From Leisingera aquimarina DSM 24565 (GTDB taxonomy: Bacteria > Pseudomonadota > Alphaproteobacteria > Rhodobacterales > Rhodobacteraceae): a DNA stretch of 64,000 nt. Below, one piece after another: positions 18,871-25,710 of this stretch. A program made the translations under genes and the position numbers. Below the pieces are notes generated by a model, which made no database searches, was not told the DNA's origin, and was given only the letters and a program-made list of their open reading frames with translations. The stretch is taken from the NCBI RefSeq assembly GCF_000473165.1, contig NZ_AXBE01000013.1, positions 1 through 64,000 on the forward strand, written 5' to 3'. Positions within the stretch are counted from its first letter, which is position 1; each line of letters opens with the position of its first letter.

Positions 18871-18986
18871 CCCGCGCCGCAGGCCTCCGCCTTTCCGGGG
18901 AAAGGCGGAATTCAACATCCGCAAAAAGGTCAGCATGATTGACCAAATGTTTCGCGCGCGAAACATTTGGTCCGAACCGGACCTAT
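18871..18986. repeat. 116-bp direct repeat, copy 1 (includes hairpin and palindrome)
   Basis: This block aligns without gaps to 24881-24996 at an offset of 6010 bp, with most mismatches in about 20 bp in the middle. It contains a 9-10 bp hairpin (18887-18908, CCGCCTTTCC paired with GGAAAGGCGG) and one copy of the palindromic 58-bp element. The two copies bracket ugd, parB, parA and repA. Confidence 0.85.
18927..18984 (+). other. Centromere-like 58-bp element, copy 1 (perfect 32-bp palindrome)
   Basis: A perfect 32-bp palindrome occupies 18941-18972 with half-site GACCAAATGTTTCGCG. It is flanked by AGGTCAGCATGATT on the left and CCGAACCGGACCT on the right. The same unit occurs at 20441-20498 (inverted) and 24937-24994. 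Copies around a parAB/repA module suggest a ParB-binding parS site. This is inferred from context, not from a known consensus. Confidence 0.7.
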
Positions 18987-19113
18987 CTTTCCCTCTTCGC
19001 GGCAGCTCCGGCAAAAAACCGGCTTGCGCCCTGTCCGGCGCGGTATATTCCTCTAAACTCATAACAACGGCTGCACCCAAGCGGCCGGCAGGGGATTGGG
19101 GAAAGGGCTTTCC

Positions 19114-20442
19114 ATGCGTATTGCAATGATTGGCACCGGCTATGTCGGGTTGGTGTCCGGCGTTTGTTTTTCGGATTTCGGCCATGACGTGATCTGCGTC
19201 GACAAGGACGCGGGCAAGATCACCCGCCTGCAGGGCGGCGAAGTGCCGATCTATGAGCCGGGGCTGGACCAGCTGATGGAGAAGAACGTGGCCGCCGGGC
19301 GGCTCAGCTTCACCTCTGATCTGGCAGCGGCGGTGGCGGGCGCCGAGGCGGTGTTCATCGCCGTCGGCACCCCGACCCGGCGCGGCGACGGCCATGCCGA
19401 TCTCACCTATGTGATGGCCGCCGCCGAAGAAATCGCCGCAGCTCTCACCGGCTATGCGGTGGTGGTGACCAAATCCACCGTGCCCGTGGGCACCAACCGG
19501 CAGGTGAAACAGGTGATCGCCAAGGCCAACCCGCAGGCGGAATTCGATGTTGCCTCCAACCCGGAATTCCTGCGCGAAGGCGCGGCGATCGAGGATTTCA
19601 TGAAACCCGACCGGGTGGTGGTTGGCGTGCAGAACGACCGCGCCGCCGAGGTGATGGCAGAGATCTACCGCCCGCTCTATTTGCGTGACTACCCGGTCCT
19701 GTCCACCGATCTGGAAAGCGCCGAGATGATCAAATACGCCGCCAATGCGTTTCTGGCCGCCAAGATCACCTTCATCAACGAAGTGGCCGGCCTCTGCGAG
19801 CGGGTCGGGGCGGACGTCAAGGAAGTCTCCCGCGGCATCGGCTTTGACGGCCGCATCGGCAATAAGTTCCTGCATGCAGGGCCGGGTTACGGCGGCTCGT
19901 GCTTTCCCAAGGACACCGCGGCGCTGGCGCGGATCGGCCAGGACCATGGCTTTCCGATGCGCATCACCGAGACGGTGATGCGGGTCAATGACGAGGTGAA
20001 GGCACGGATGGTGGAGAAGCTGCGCGATGCCTGCGGCGGGTCTTTCAACGGCAAGACCGTGGCGGTGCTCGGCGTCACTTTCAAACCCAATACCGATGAC
20101 ATGCGCGATGCGCCCAGCCTGACCATTGTGCCGGCCCTGGTCGGCGGCGGCGCACGGGTGCGGGTGGTGGACCCGCAAGGAAAGGCCGAGGGCGAGGCGC
20201 TTTTGCCCGGCGTCAAATGGGAGGAGGACCCCTATAAGGCGGCGCAGAACGCCGATCTGGTGGTGCTGCTGACGGAATGGAACGAATTCCGTGCCCTGGA
20301 TCTGAAGAAGCTGGCGCGCAAGATGGAGGTGCCGCGGATGGCCGACCTGCGCAATATTTACTCGCCCAAATCCGCCAAACAGGCAGGTTTCGAGAGCTAT
20401 ACAGCCGTGGGCCGGGGGCAGATGAACGGTGCCGCAAAATAG
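19114..20442 (+). CDS. ugd: UDP-glucose 6-dehydrogenase
   Basis: The protein is 442 residues from the ATG at 19114. It oxidises UDP-glucose to UDP-glucuronate with two NAD+. The N-terminal Rossmann motif is MIGTGYVGLVSGVCFSDFGH, the central region has FIAVGTPTRRGDGHADL and NPEFLREGAAIEDFMKPDRV, and the catalytic Cys is in GPGYGGSCFPKDTAAL. The C-terminal domain has VLGVTFKPNTDDMRDAPSL. Length and motifs are complete. Its stop codon overlaps the edge of the second 58-bp palindromic element, so the sugar gene and the plasmid maintenance module are physically interlocked. Confidence 0.95.
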   Translation: MRIAMIGTGYVGLVSGVCFSDFGHDVICVDKDAGKITRLQGGEVPIYEPGLDQLMEKNVAAGRLSFTSDLAAAVAGAEAVFIAVGTPTRRGDGHADLTYVMAAAEEIAAALTGYAVVVTKSTVPVGTNRQVKQVIAKANPQAEFDVASNPEFLREGAAIEDFMKPDRVVVGVQNDRAAEVMAEIYRPLYLRDYPVLSTDLESAEMIKYAANAFLAAKITFINEVAGLCERVGADVKEVSRGIGFDGRIGNKFLHAGPGYGGSCFPKDTAALARIGQDHGFPMRITETVMRVNDEVKARMVEKLRDACGGSFNGKTVAVLGVTFKPNTDDMRDAPSLTIVPALVGGGARVRVVDPQGKAEGEALLPGVKWEEDPYKAAQNADLVVLLTEWNEFRALDLKKLARKMEVPRMADLRNIYSPKSAKQAGFESYTAVGRGQMNGAAK

Positions 20443-20498
20443 GTCCGAATCGGGCCAAATGTTTCGCGCGCGAAACATTTGGTCACCCGTGCTGACCT
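20441..20498 (-). other. Centromere-like 58-bp element, copy 2 (inverted)
   Basis: This copy is reversed relative to the other two: read on the minus strand it runs AGGTCAGCACGGG, then the palindrome, then CGATTCGGACCT. The perfect palindrome here is 28 bp (20455-20482), because one flanking base pair differs. It lies between the ugd stop and the end of parB. Confidence 0.7.
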
Positions 20499-20538
20499 AA
20501 ACAGACTCACCGGCACCGGCAGATATCAGAGACTAAAA

Positions 20539-20562
20539 AGGGCTTTTCCGAAGAAAAGCCCT
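20539..20562 (-). terminator. Rho-independent terminator after parB
   Basis: AGGGCTTTTC and GAAAAGCCCT form a perfect 10-bp stem with loop CGAA. On the minus strand it is followed by a TTTTT tract. It lies 52 bp downstream of the parB stop. Confidence 0.8.
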
Positions 20563-20614
20563 GTGCCTGCGGCGCGAGCATTTTAGCAAAGAAGAAGATA
20601 CTGGCAGGCTCTGA

Positions 20615-21787
20615 TCAGAGCTTTTTCAGCCAGGCCTGCAGTTCCTCGACCAGAGCGGCATTGACGCCGGGGCCGCTGATCTCGATGCGTTGTTCGCTGG
20701 GGGTGTAGCCCAGTTTCACACCACCCGGGGCCGGCAGCGAGATCCGCTCGCCGGGCTGCGCAGCGTCCCAGTCATAGACATCGCGCACCCGCGGGCGGCT
20801 GACCAGCGGCGGCACCGGCGGCAGCTTGGGCGGCGGGGGCGCAGAGGAAGGTCCCGAGGAGGGGGTGGCGGCCACCGCCGGGGTGTCCTGAACCGGGGCA
20901 GGGGGAGTATCAGTGTCTAACTTGGGCAGAATGGCCGTATTGCCGTCTGCCAGCCGGGTCAGCACCGCTAGCTCCGCCTCGGGGCTGGAGCGGTTCGCAG
21001 CCTGCAGCGCCTGGGTGGCGCGCGCTGCGAAGCCCGCATCCGCCTCGATCTCGCGCACCAGGGCGAGGCCCAGCTTTTCGCTGATCGCGGTGGGGTAGAA
21101 CAGCACCGCGTCCAGCGCCTCAACCAGGGTGACAAAGCTGCCGATCTTGGAGCGCTTGGTGCGGGTGGCATTGCCAAACAGCGCCTGCAGCGCGTATTTG
21201 CGGCGGGTGAAGACGCCCTCCTTGCAGGCGCGCACAGCGATGCGGGCGCGCTCATAATGGGAGAGGTTCACCCGGATCTCGTTTTCTTCGACCATCGCTA
21301 CATAAGACGCTTCGGCGCTGTCTGGCTTGATCACCAGCGCCTTGAGTGTGGCGAATTGCGGGTCTGATGTTTCTTCATAGAGCCTGCGCAGGGCCGTCAG
21401 GCGGCGCCAGCCGGAGATCAGGCCGTGGGTGCGCCCGCCGAATGTATCTTCCAGCGGCACCACTTCCGCCGGGGTCTGCTGGCCGCGGGCCCGCAGCGAT
21501 GCCATCAGCGCCTGCAGCTCTTCCTCGTCCTGTTCGATGCGGTCGCGCACCAGGTGGTTTTCGTCGATCCGCTCCAGCGGCAGCTCTTCGATCATCAGCC
21601 CCTTGGCACGGGCGTTTTCCAGCACCCCGGACAGCTCCTGCAGCGCGGCCTGGGCCGAAGCATCGGAAGCCACCTGCGCAATCGGGGCCGCCCCCACACT
21701 GGACGCAGTGCCAAGGGCGGGTTTGCCCGCAGGCGCCGCCGTCAGGTAACCGGTCTGCGCCGGGGAAAGCCGTTTGCGTTTTGCCAT
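20615..21787 (-). CDS. parB: ParB-family partition protein
   Basis: This 390-residue protein has the ParB/RepB/Spo0J layout. The ParB nuclease-like domain spans about residues 60-170, with LPLERIDENHLVRDR near the start and GLISGWRRLTALRRLYEE. The central helix-turn-helix region has NLSHYERARIAVRACKEGVF and NATRTKRSKIGSFVTLVEAL. The C-terminal third is a Pro/Ser-rich linker (PSSGPSSAPPPPKLPP) followed by a short folded tail. It would bind centromere sites, most plausibly the 58-bp palindromic elements, and act with ParA encoded 65 bp upstream. Confidence 0.9.
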   Translation of the reverse strand: MAKRKRLSPAQTGYLTAAPAGKPALGTASSVGAAPIAQVASDASAQAALQELSGVLENARAKGLMIEELPLERIDENHLVRDRIEQDEEELQALMASLRARGQQTPAEVVPLEDTFGGRTHGLISGWRRLTALRRLYEETSDPQFATLKALVIKPDSAEASYVAMVEENEIRVNLSHYERARIAVRACKEGVFTRRKYALQALFGNATRTKRSKIGSFVTLVEALDAVLFYPTAISEKLGLALVREIEADAGFAARATQALQAANRSSPEAELAVLTRLADGNTAILPKLDTDTPPAPVQDTPAVAATPSSGPSSAPPPPKLPPVPPLVSRPRVRDVYDWDAAQPGERISLPAPGGVKLGYTPSEQRIEISGPGVNAALVEELQAWLKKL

Positions 21788-21852
21788 GTCCTGTCCTGAC
21801 CTGTCTTCCTGTCTCCGGGCTGCTATCCTGCCGGAAATTCCTTGTTAGGGCC

Positions 21853-23277
21853 TTAGCCCGCCGCGCGCTGATCCTGCGCATCCTGCAACGCCTCGCGCCG
21901 CCAGACCCCGATCAAAAGCTTCTTGAAGGCGGCATAGGTTTCATCAAAGGTTTCGCGGCCGCGGGCATAGGTCTCGCGGTTGAAGTCGCGGTAGTCGGCC
22001 TCGTAGATGCCGCTCACCTGCTCGCCGGCCTGGCCGATCAGCGCGGTGTAATCCTGTTTATGGGGGCTGAGCACCCGGCCCATATAGGCCTGCATCAGCG
22101 CCGCCAGCTCGCCCTGCTGGGCGCTGTCGTAGCGGGTGATCACGGTGCGCACCGCATCCCATTCGAAACTGAGACCGGGCCGGCCCAGGGCGCGGGCAGC
22201 CAGGTTCTCGCCCTCCTCGATCGAGGCAAAAGTCGAATGCAGCATGTCAAAGAAGCGGCCTGTCGAGTCGAACTCCAGGAAAGACGCGCCCATCGGCACC
22301 AAGAGGATATCGGCCGCCGACAGCCCGTTGATGGTCAGGTAGCCAAGGGCGGGCGGCGTGTCGATGAAGATCACATCGTACTGGTCCAGCACCCCGTCCG
22401 CCTCCAGCCGTTCGGTCAGCGCATCCCACAGTTTCCAGGAGCGCGCTGCCATCCGCCAGACCGGAATCTGGAATTCCGCCCAATACAGATTGAGCTGGGC
22501 GCCGATCAGGTCGATGTTCGGCCAGTGGGTGTCCTGGATCACGTCCCTAGCCGTCATCTCCATCGCCGCATCCAGCGCTTCGTCCAGCGGCTGGGGGGCA
22601 TCGCCGCGGTCCAGGCGGCGCTGGTTCTCCATGCGCAGATGCTCGCCGTAGTGGCGCGCCAGCAGCGGGAAGGCGGTCTGCCATTCATCCTCAACCCGGC
22701 CGCCGAAGATCGAGGTCATCGACCCCTGGCTGTCGAGATCAATCACCAGCACCTTGTAGCCGTCCAGCGCTGCCGACATCGCCAGATGCGCCGCGGTGGA
22801 GGTCTTGCCGACGCCGCCCTTGAAATTGGCGACAGCGACCATTTTTGCGGGCAGCCCGTCGGGGCGGTAGGGGATGTATTCCTTGGCCTTGGAGCCCTGG
22901 CTTCCGAAATGCGCCCGCAAGCGCAGCACCTCGTCCAGGGTGAACCACTTGGCGCCGCCTTCGGTTTCCGAGCGGCCCTGGGGCAGATCGGGGTTGGCCT
23001 TCAGCACCCGGCGGAAATGGGCCTGGGCGACCGGGATCAGATAGCGGGTGATTTCCCAGGTGGAGAACAGTCGCAGCTCTTTGCGCCCCTCCTCGTTCAT
23101 GCCGCGGCTGGCCAGATCGGCGCGTCCCTGGGCGCAGGCGGCAGCGATCTCGGCAAAGCCTGCGGTGCTGGTAGGGGCATCGAGATCCGCCAGGGCGGCA
23201 TCCGGATCGATGCTGAAATAGGGGGGCAGGCTGCTGCTTGCCCGGGGAAGGTCTTTCCTGTGGATATCTCGCGCCAT
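21853..23277 (-). CDS. parA: ParA-family partition ATPase
   Basis: The protein is 474 residues from the ATG at 23277. An in-frame start at 23433 is possible, but the added residues look non-coding. The deviant Walker A motif is VANFKGGVGKTSTAAHLAMS near residue 172, Walker A' is VLVIDLDSQGSMTSIFGG, and Walker B is VIFIDTPPALGYLTING. The N-terminal 170 residues contain a MerR-like or winged-helix segment (WFTLDEVLRLRAHFGSQG), typical of plasmid ParA proteins that also repress their own promoter. With ParB it would segregate the replicon. It is divergent from repA, with the origin between them. Confidence 0.92.
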   Translation of the reverse strand: MARDIHRKDLPRASSSLPPYFSIDPDAALADLDAPTSTAGFAEIAAACAQGRADLASRGMNEEGRKELRLFSTWEITRYLIPVAQAHFRRVLKANPDLPQGRSETEGGAKWFTLDEVLRLRAHFGSQGSKAKEYIPYRPDGLPAKMVAVANFKGGVGKTSTAAHLAMSAALDGYKVLVIDLDSQGSMTSIFGGRVEDEWQTAFPLLARHYGEHLRMENQRRLDRGDAPQPLDEALDAAMEMTARDVIQDTHWPNIDLIGAQLNLYWAEFQIPVWRMAARSWKLWDALTERLEADGVLDQYDVIFIDTPPALGYLTINGLSAADILLVPMGASFLEFDSTGRFFDMLHSTFASIEEGENLAARALGRPGLSFEWDAVRTVITRYDSAQQGELAALMQAYMGRVLSPHKQDYTALIGQAGEQVSGIYEADYRDFNRETYARGRETFDETYAAFKKLLIGVWRREALQDAQDQRAAG

Positions 23278-23357
23278 GAGGATCTGCCTGCTGTGTGTGA
23301 GCCTTGCGGCCCTGCCCGTGTGGAATGCTGCTGTTTGCTGCCCTGCAGCCTGATGTG

Positions 23358-23372
23358 CTGTCTTTTTGACAG
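23358..23372. promoter_or_regulatory. Inverted repeat CTGTC-TTTTT-GACAG upstream of parA
   Basis: A perfect 5-bp inverted repeat with a 5-base spacer lies 81 bp upstream of the parA start. It is a plausible operator for ParA autoregulation or a small hairpin in the leader. The arms resemble those of the inverted repeat at 17713-17748. Confidence 0.3.
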
Positions 23373-23587
23373 GATACCAGAAAACACCGCACATGGAAGA
23401 AGAATGCGCACCCCCACTGATTTTTCTAAGCAAATTCGACAGTTGCGGCAGGATCAGCGGCGGCTGTTCAGGGCGGTCAAAAAAATCTGCCCTGTTAATT
23501 ATGAGTTATTTATTAGTTATAGGGAGGTGAGGCCTCGCGCAAAGCCCTTTTTTCATTGGCGATTGGGCAGTATTTTTCCGGGGCGGT

Positions 23588-23653
23588 GACTCTGAAACCC
23601 CGATCAAACGACTCCGAACCCCCGATAAAGCGATTCCGAACCCCCGTTGCCGC
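23588..23653 (+). repeat. Three 22-bp direct repeats (iterons)
   Basis: Three head-to-tail units begin GACTCTGAAACCCCGATC, GACTCCGAACCCCCGATA and GATTCCGAACCCCCGTTG. The exact 22-bp spacing (two helical turns) and the position 106 bp before the repA start fit RepA-binding iterons. Confidence 0.75.
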
Positions 23654-23657
23654 GGCT

Positions 23658-23666
23658 TGTGGATAA
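23658..23666 (-). other. DnaA box at the candidate origin
   Basis: TGTGGATAA is the exact complement of the TTATCCACA consensus. It lies 4 bp after the last iteron. Confidence 0.7.
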
Positions 23667-23759
23667 CCCTAGGGTGAGCGTAATCAAAACCACGATAAAA
23701 CAGGCCGCACAGGATTCGCAGAAATCCGGCGGCTGGCAGAGCAGATTACGGGCAGGCAT

Positions 23760-24779
23760 ATGGCGGCAGAGCTGACAGCGGGGGGGCACTCTCCGGACGG
23801 GCCCCTGGACGGGCAGGGGGATTTTTTCCTCTGCGACATCTTCGGGGCGATCCCCAAAAACGATCTGGCGTCGATGGAGCATCCGCTGTTCTCGCTTGGC
23901 ACCCGGCCGGACCGGCGCATTCTGAACTACCAGCACAATGGCGCCGAGATCACCGTGACGCCCTCCGTCAAAGGGCTGGCGACGATCCACGATAAGGACA
24001 TCCTGATCTTCTGCATCAGCCAGCTGATGGCGGCGCTGAATGCCGGCCGCCAGGTGAGCCGGACCTTGCATCTGAAAGCGCATGACCTCTTGCTGGCGAC
24101 CAACCGGGAAACCTCCGGCGATGCCTACCGCCGCCTGCGCGAGGCGTTTGAGCGGCTGGCGGGCACCCGCATCACCACCAATATCGTCACCGGCGGCCAG
24201 GAGGTCACCACGGGGTTCGGGCTGATCGAGAAATGGGAAATCGTGCGCAAGGCGCGCGGCGGCAAGATGGTCAATGTGGCGGTGACGCTCAGCGACTGGC
24301 TGTACCGGGCGGTGCTGTCGAAATCGGTGCTGACGCTCAGCCGCGATTATTTCCGGCTGCGCAAACCGCTGGAGCGGCGGATCTATGAGCTGGCGCGCAA
24401 GCATTGCGGACGGCAGAACAGCTGGCAGGTCTCGGTGGAAACCCTCTTGAAGAAATCCGGCTCTGCCAGCCCCCGCCGGGTGTTCCGCAAGATGATCCGC
24501 GACATGATTGAGGCGCAGCCGCTGCCGGATTACGCGTTGGAGGAGCTGGAGGGCGATCTGATCCGCTTCTCCCAGAAGGGGGCGGTGACCGAGGCGGTGC
24601 TGAATGCGCCCAGCCTGAAGCCGCAGACGCTGGAGCAGGCCCGCGCGCTGATCCCCGGCGCCGACGCCTATGCGCTGGAGGCGGAGTGGCGCGCCATGTG
24701 GCTGCGCTCCGGCGCGCCGCGGCTCAGAGTGCCGGATGCGGCGTTTCTGGGCTGGGTCCGCAAACGCGCCGCGCAGTAG
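23760..24779 (+). CDS. repA: Replication initiator protein A (RPA family)
   Basis: This 339-residue protein matches the RPA family of plasmid initiators common in alphaproteobacteria. Visible blocks include DFFLCDIFGAIPKNDLASME and HPLFSLGTRPDRRILNYQ at the N-terminus. Winged-helix segments follow: LLLATNRETSGDAYRRLREA, GGKMVNVAVTLSDWLYRAVL and YFRLRKPLERRIYELARKHC. It would bind the iterons directly upstream and recruit DnaA and helicase. The ATG at 23760 matches the expected N-terminus. It identifies the window as part of an autonomous replicon. Confidence 0.9.
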   Translation: MAAELTAGGHSPDGPLDGQGDFFLCDIFGAIPKNDLASMEHPLFSLGTRPDRRILNYQHNGAEITVTPSVKGLATIHDKDILIFCISQLMAALNAGRQVSRTLHLKAHDLLLATNRETSGDAYRRLREAFERLAGTRITTNIVTGGQEVTTGFGLIEKWEIVRKARGGKMVNVAVTLSDWLYRAVLSKSVLTLSRDYFRLRKPLERRIYELARKHCGRQNSWQVSVETLLKKSGSASPRRVFRKMIRDMIEAQPLPDYALEELEGDLIRFSQKGAVTEAVLNAPSLKPQTLEQARALIPGADAYALEAEWRAMWLRSGAPRLRVPDAAFLGWVRKRAAQ

Positions 24780-24811
24780 CCGCTGCCGCGCCCCGGAGCT
24801 GCCGGGGAATC

Positions 24812-24884
24812 CGGGTATTTGGAACCAGAAAGAAGCAGGCCGGCTTTGCTGCCCCTGCCGCTTCTTTCTGGTCTTCAATACCCG
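24812..24884. terminator. Long stem-loop after repA
   Basis: ACCAGAAAGAAGC (24824-24836) pairs perfectly with GCTTCTTTCTGGT (24860-24872), and an outer CGGGTATT (24812-24819) pairs with AATACCCG (24877-24884). It starts 33 bp after the repA stop. It may be a terminator or a small mobile palindromic repeat; its end runs into the direct repeat at 24881. Confidence 0.55.
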
Positions 24885-24996
24885 CGCCGCAGGCCTTCGC
24901 CTTTCCCTGGAAAGGCGGAATATGCCACCATCAGATAGGTCAGCATGATTGACCAAATGTTTCGCGCGCGAAACATTTGGTCCGGACCGGACCTAT
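24881..24996. repeat. 116-bp direct repeat, copy 2
   Basis: This is the partner of 18871-18986. It has the same order of features: GC-rich lead, hairpin at 24898-24917 (CGCCTTTCC paired with GGAAAGGCG), then the palindromic element. The about 20 bp between hairpin and palindrome are the most diverged part. Confidence 0.85.
24937..24994 (+). other. Centromere-like 58-bp element, copy 3
   Basis: The perfect 32-bp palindrome is at 24951-24982, in the same orientation as copy 1, with flanks AGGTCAGCATGATT and CCGGACCGGACCT. It lies 158 bp after the repA stop and closes the par/rep module. Confidence 0.7.
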
Positions 24997-25164
24997 TTCC
25001 GGGAGGCGTGTTTGCAGGGGGGGCTTGCAGACTGTGCGGCAGGGCAAACCCCGGCTTCAGGCCTCAGCGGAGGGGGGAGGAGAGGCTGAAACCGGGGGAG
25101 CGGCAGGCCGGGCCCAACCGGGGGGAGGGCAGGTCCGGCCGGGACGGCGCATCAGCCGCGCGGA
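24997..25164. other. Intergenic region with no recognised gene
   Basis: The sequence is GC-rich with G runs. I saw no convincing coding frame, RNA gene or strong hairpin. It separates the plasmid maintenance module from the secretion genes. Confidence 0.4.
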
Positions 25165-25383
25165 TTATCCGAAGTAGGCCTGGGGGCTGTAACAGGGCAG
25201 CTGCGGGACGGCGGCTGCCAGGCGCTCGCGCTGTTCCAGCGCCCATTGGCTGGCGATGCAGCCCATCACGCCGGCCACCGGGTAGAGAATGGCCAGGACC
25301 AGCAGCGGCAGGCCCAGGAGGAAACCTGCGGCCACGGCTGCCAGGCTTGCGGTGACGCCGGTGAGGGTGCTGATCAGGGTCAT
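25165..25383 (-). CDS. Small membrane protein (72 residues)
   Basis: The start at 25383 is supported by AAGGAG placed 9 bases upstream of the ATG. The protein begins MTLISTLTGVTASLAAVAAG and has one long or two short hydrophobic spans (FLLGLPLLVLAILYPVAGVM), then a polar tail ending in CYSPQAYFG. I recognise no family. It is downstream of the secretion operon on the same strand, but a strong hairpin lies between them, so it probably has its own promoter. Confidence 0.6.
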   Translation of the reverse strand: MTLISTLTGVTASLAAVAAGFLLGLPLLVLAILYPVAGVMGCIASQWALEQRERLAAAVPQLPCYSPQAYFG

Positions 25384-25621
25384 GGGCGTGTCTCCTTGCA
25401 GTGTGTCCGGGGCAGTGTGTCCGGGGGCGGTCTGTGTTTGCGTTGACCCTTTTCTAGCATGGGGGGAGCCGGTTGCCGGCTGCACCAAAGGATAGGCGCG
25501 GGGTGCGGAGGGGTATCCCCGGCCTGCCATGGGTCAGGGCATCTGCCCCCTGGGGGAGGGCAGCAGAGCGCGGCGCCGGGAATTGGGGCAGGAAGAAACG
25601 GGGCAGGCGGTCAAATCAGCA

Positions 25622-25653
25622 GGCCCGCCTCAGCCTGGCGGCTGAAGCGGGCC
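25622..25653 (-). terminator. Hairpin after the first type I secretion operon
   Basis: GGCCCGC-C-TCAGCC pairs with GGCTGA-A-GCGGGCC across a TGGC loop, with one C/A mismatch. It lies 58 bp downstream of the hlyD-like stop. The T-tract is weak. Confidence 0.5.
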
Positions 25654-25710
25654 GGGACAGGCTGCGGTCCTCCCCCCGGGGCCGCTGCCTTCCGTCCTTG
25701 CGGCGCGCCC

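Larger units (their letters stand above)
23480..23759. other. Candidate origin of replication (AT-rich stretch, iterons, DnaA box)
   Basis: The region between parA and repA has an AT-rich segment at about 23489-23524. Three tandem 22-bp repeats follow at 23588-23609, 23610-23631 and 23632-23653, sharing the core GAYTCCGAACCCCCGATAAA with some variation. A perfect DnaA box (TGTGGATAA) lies at 23658-23666. This combination next to repA is the standard arrangement of an iteron plasmid origin. Confidence 0.75.

Noticed and set aside
18766-20478. 570-residue minus-strand frame over ugd
   Set aside because: It runs through the palindromic elements and opposite a complete UDP-glucose dehydrogenase. 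No family features.
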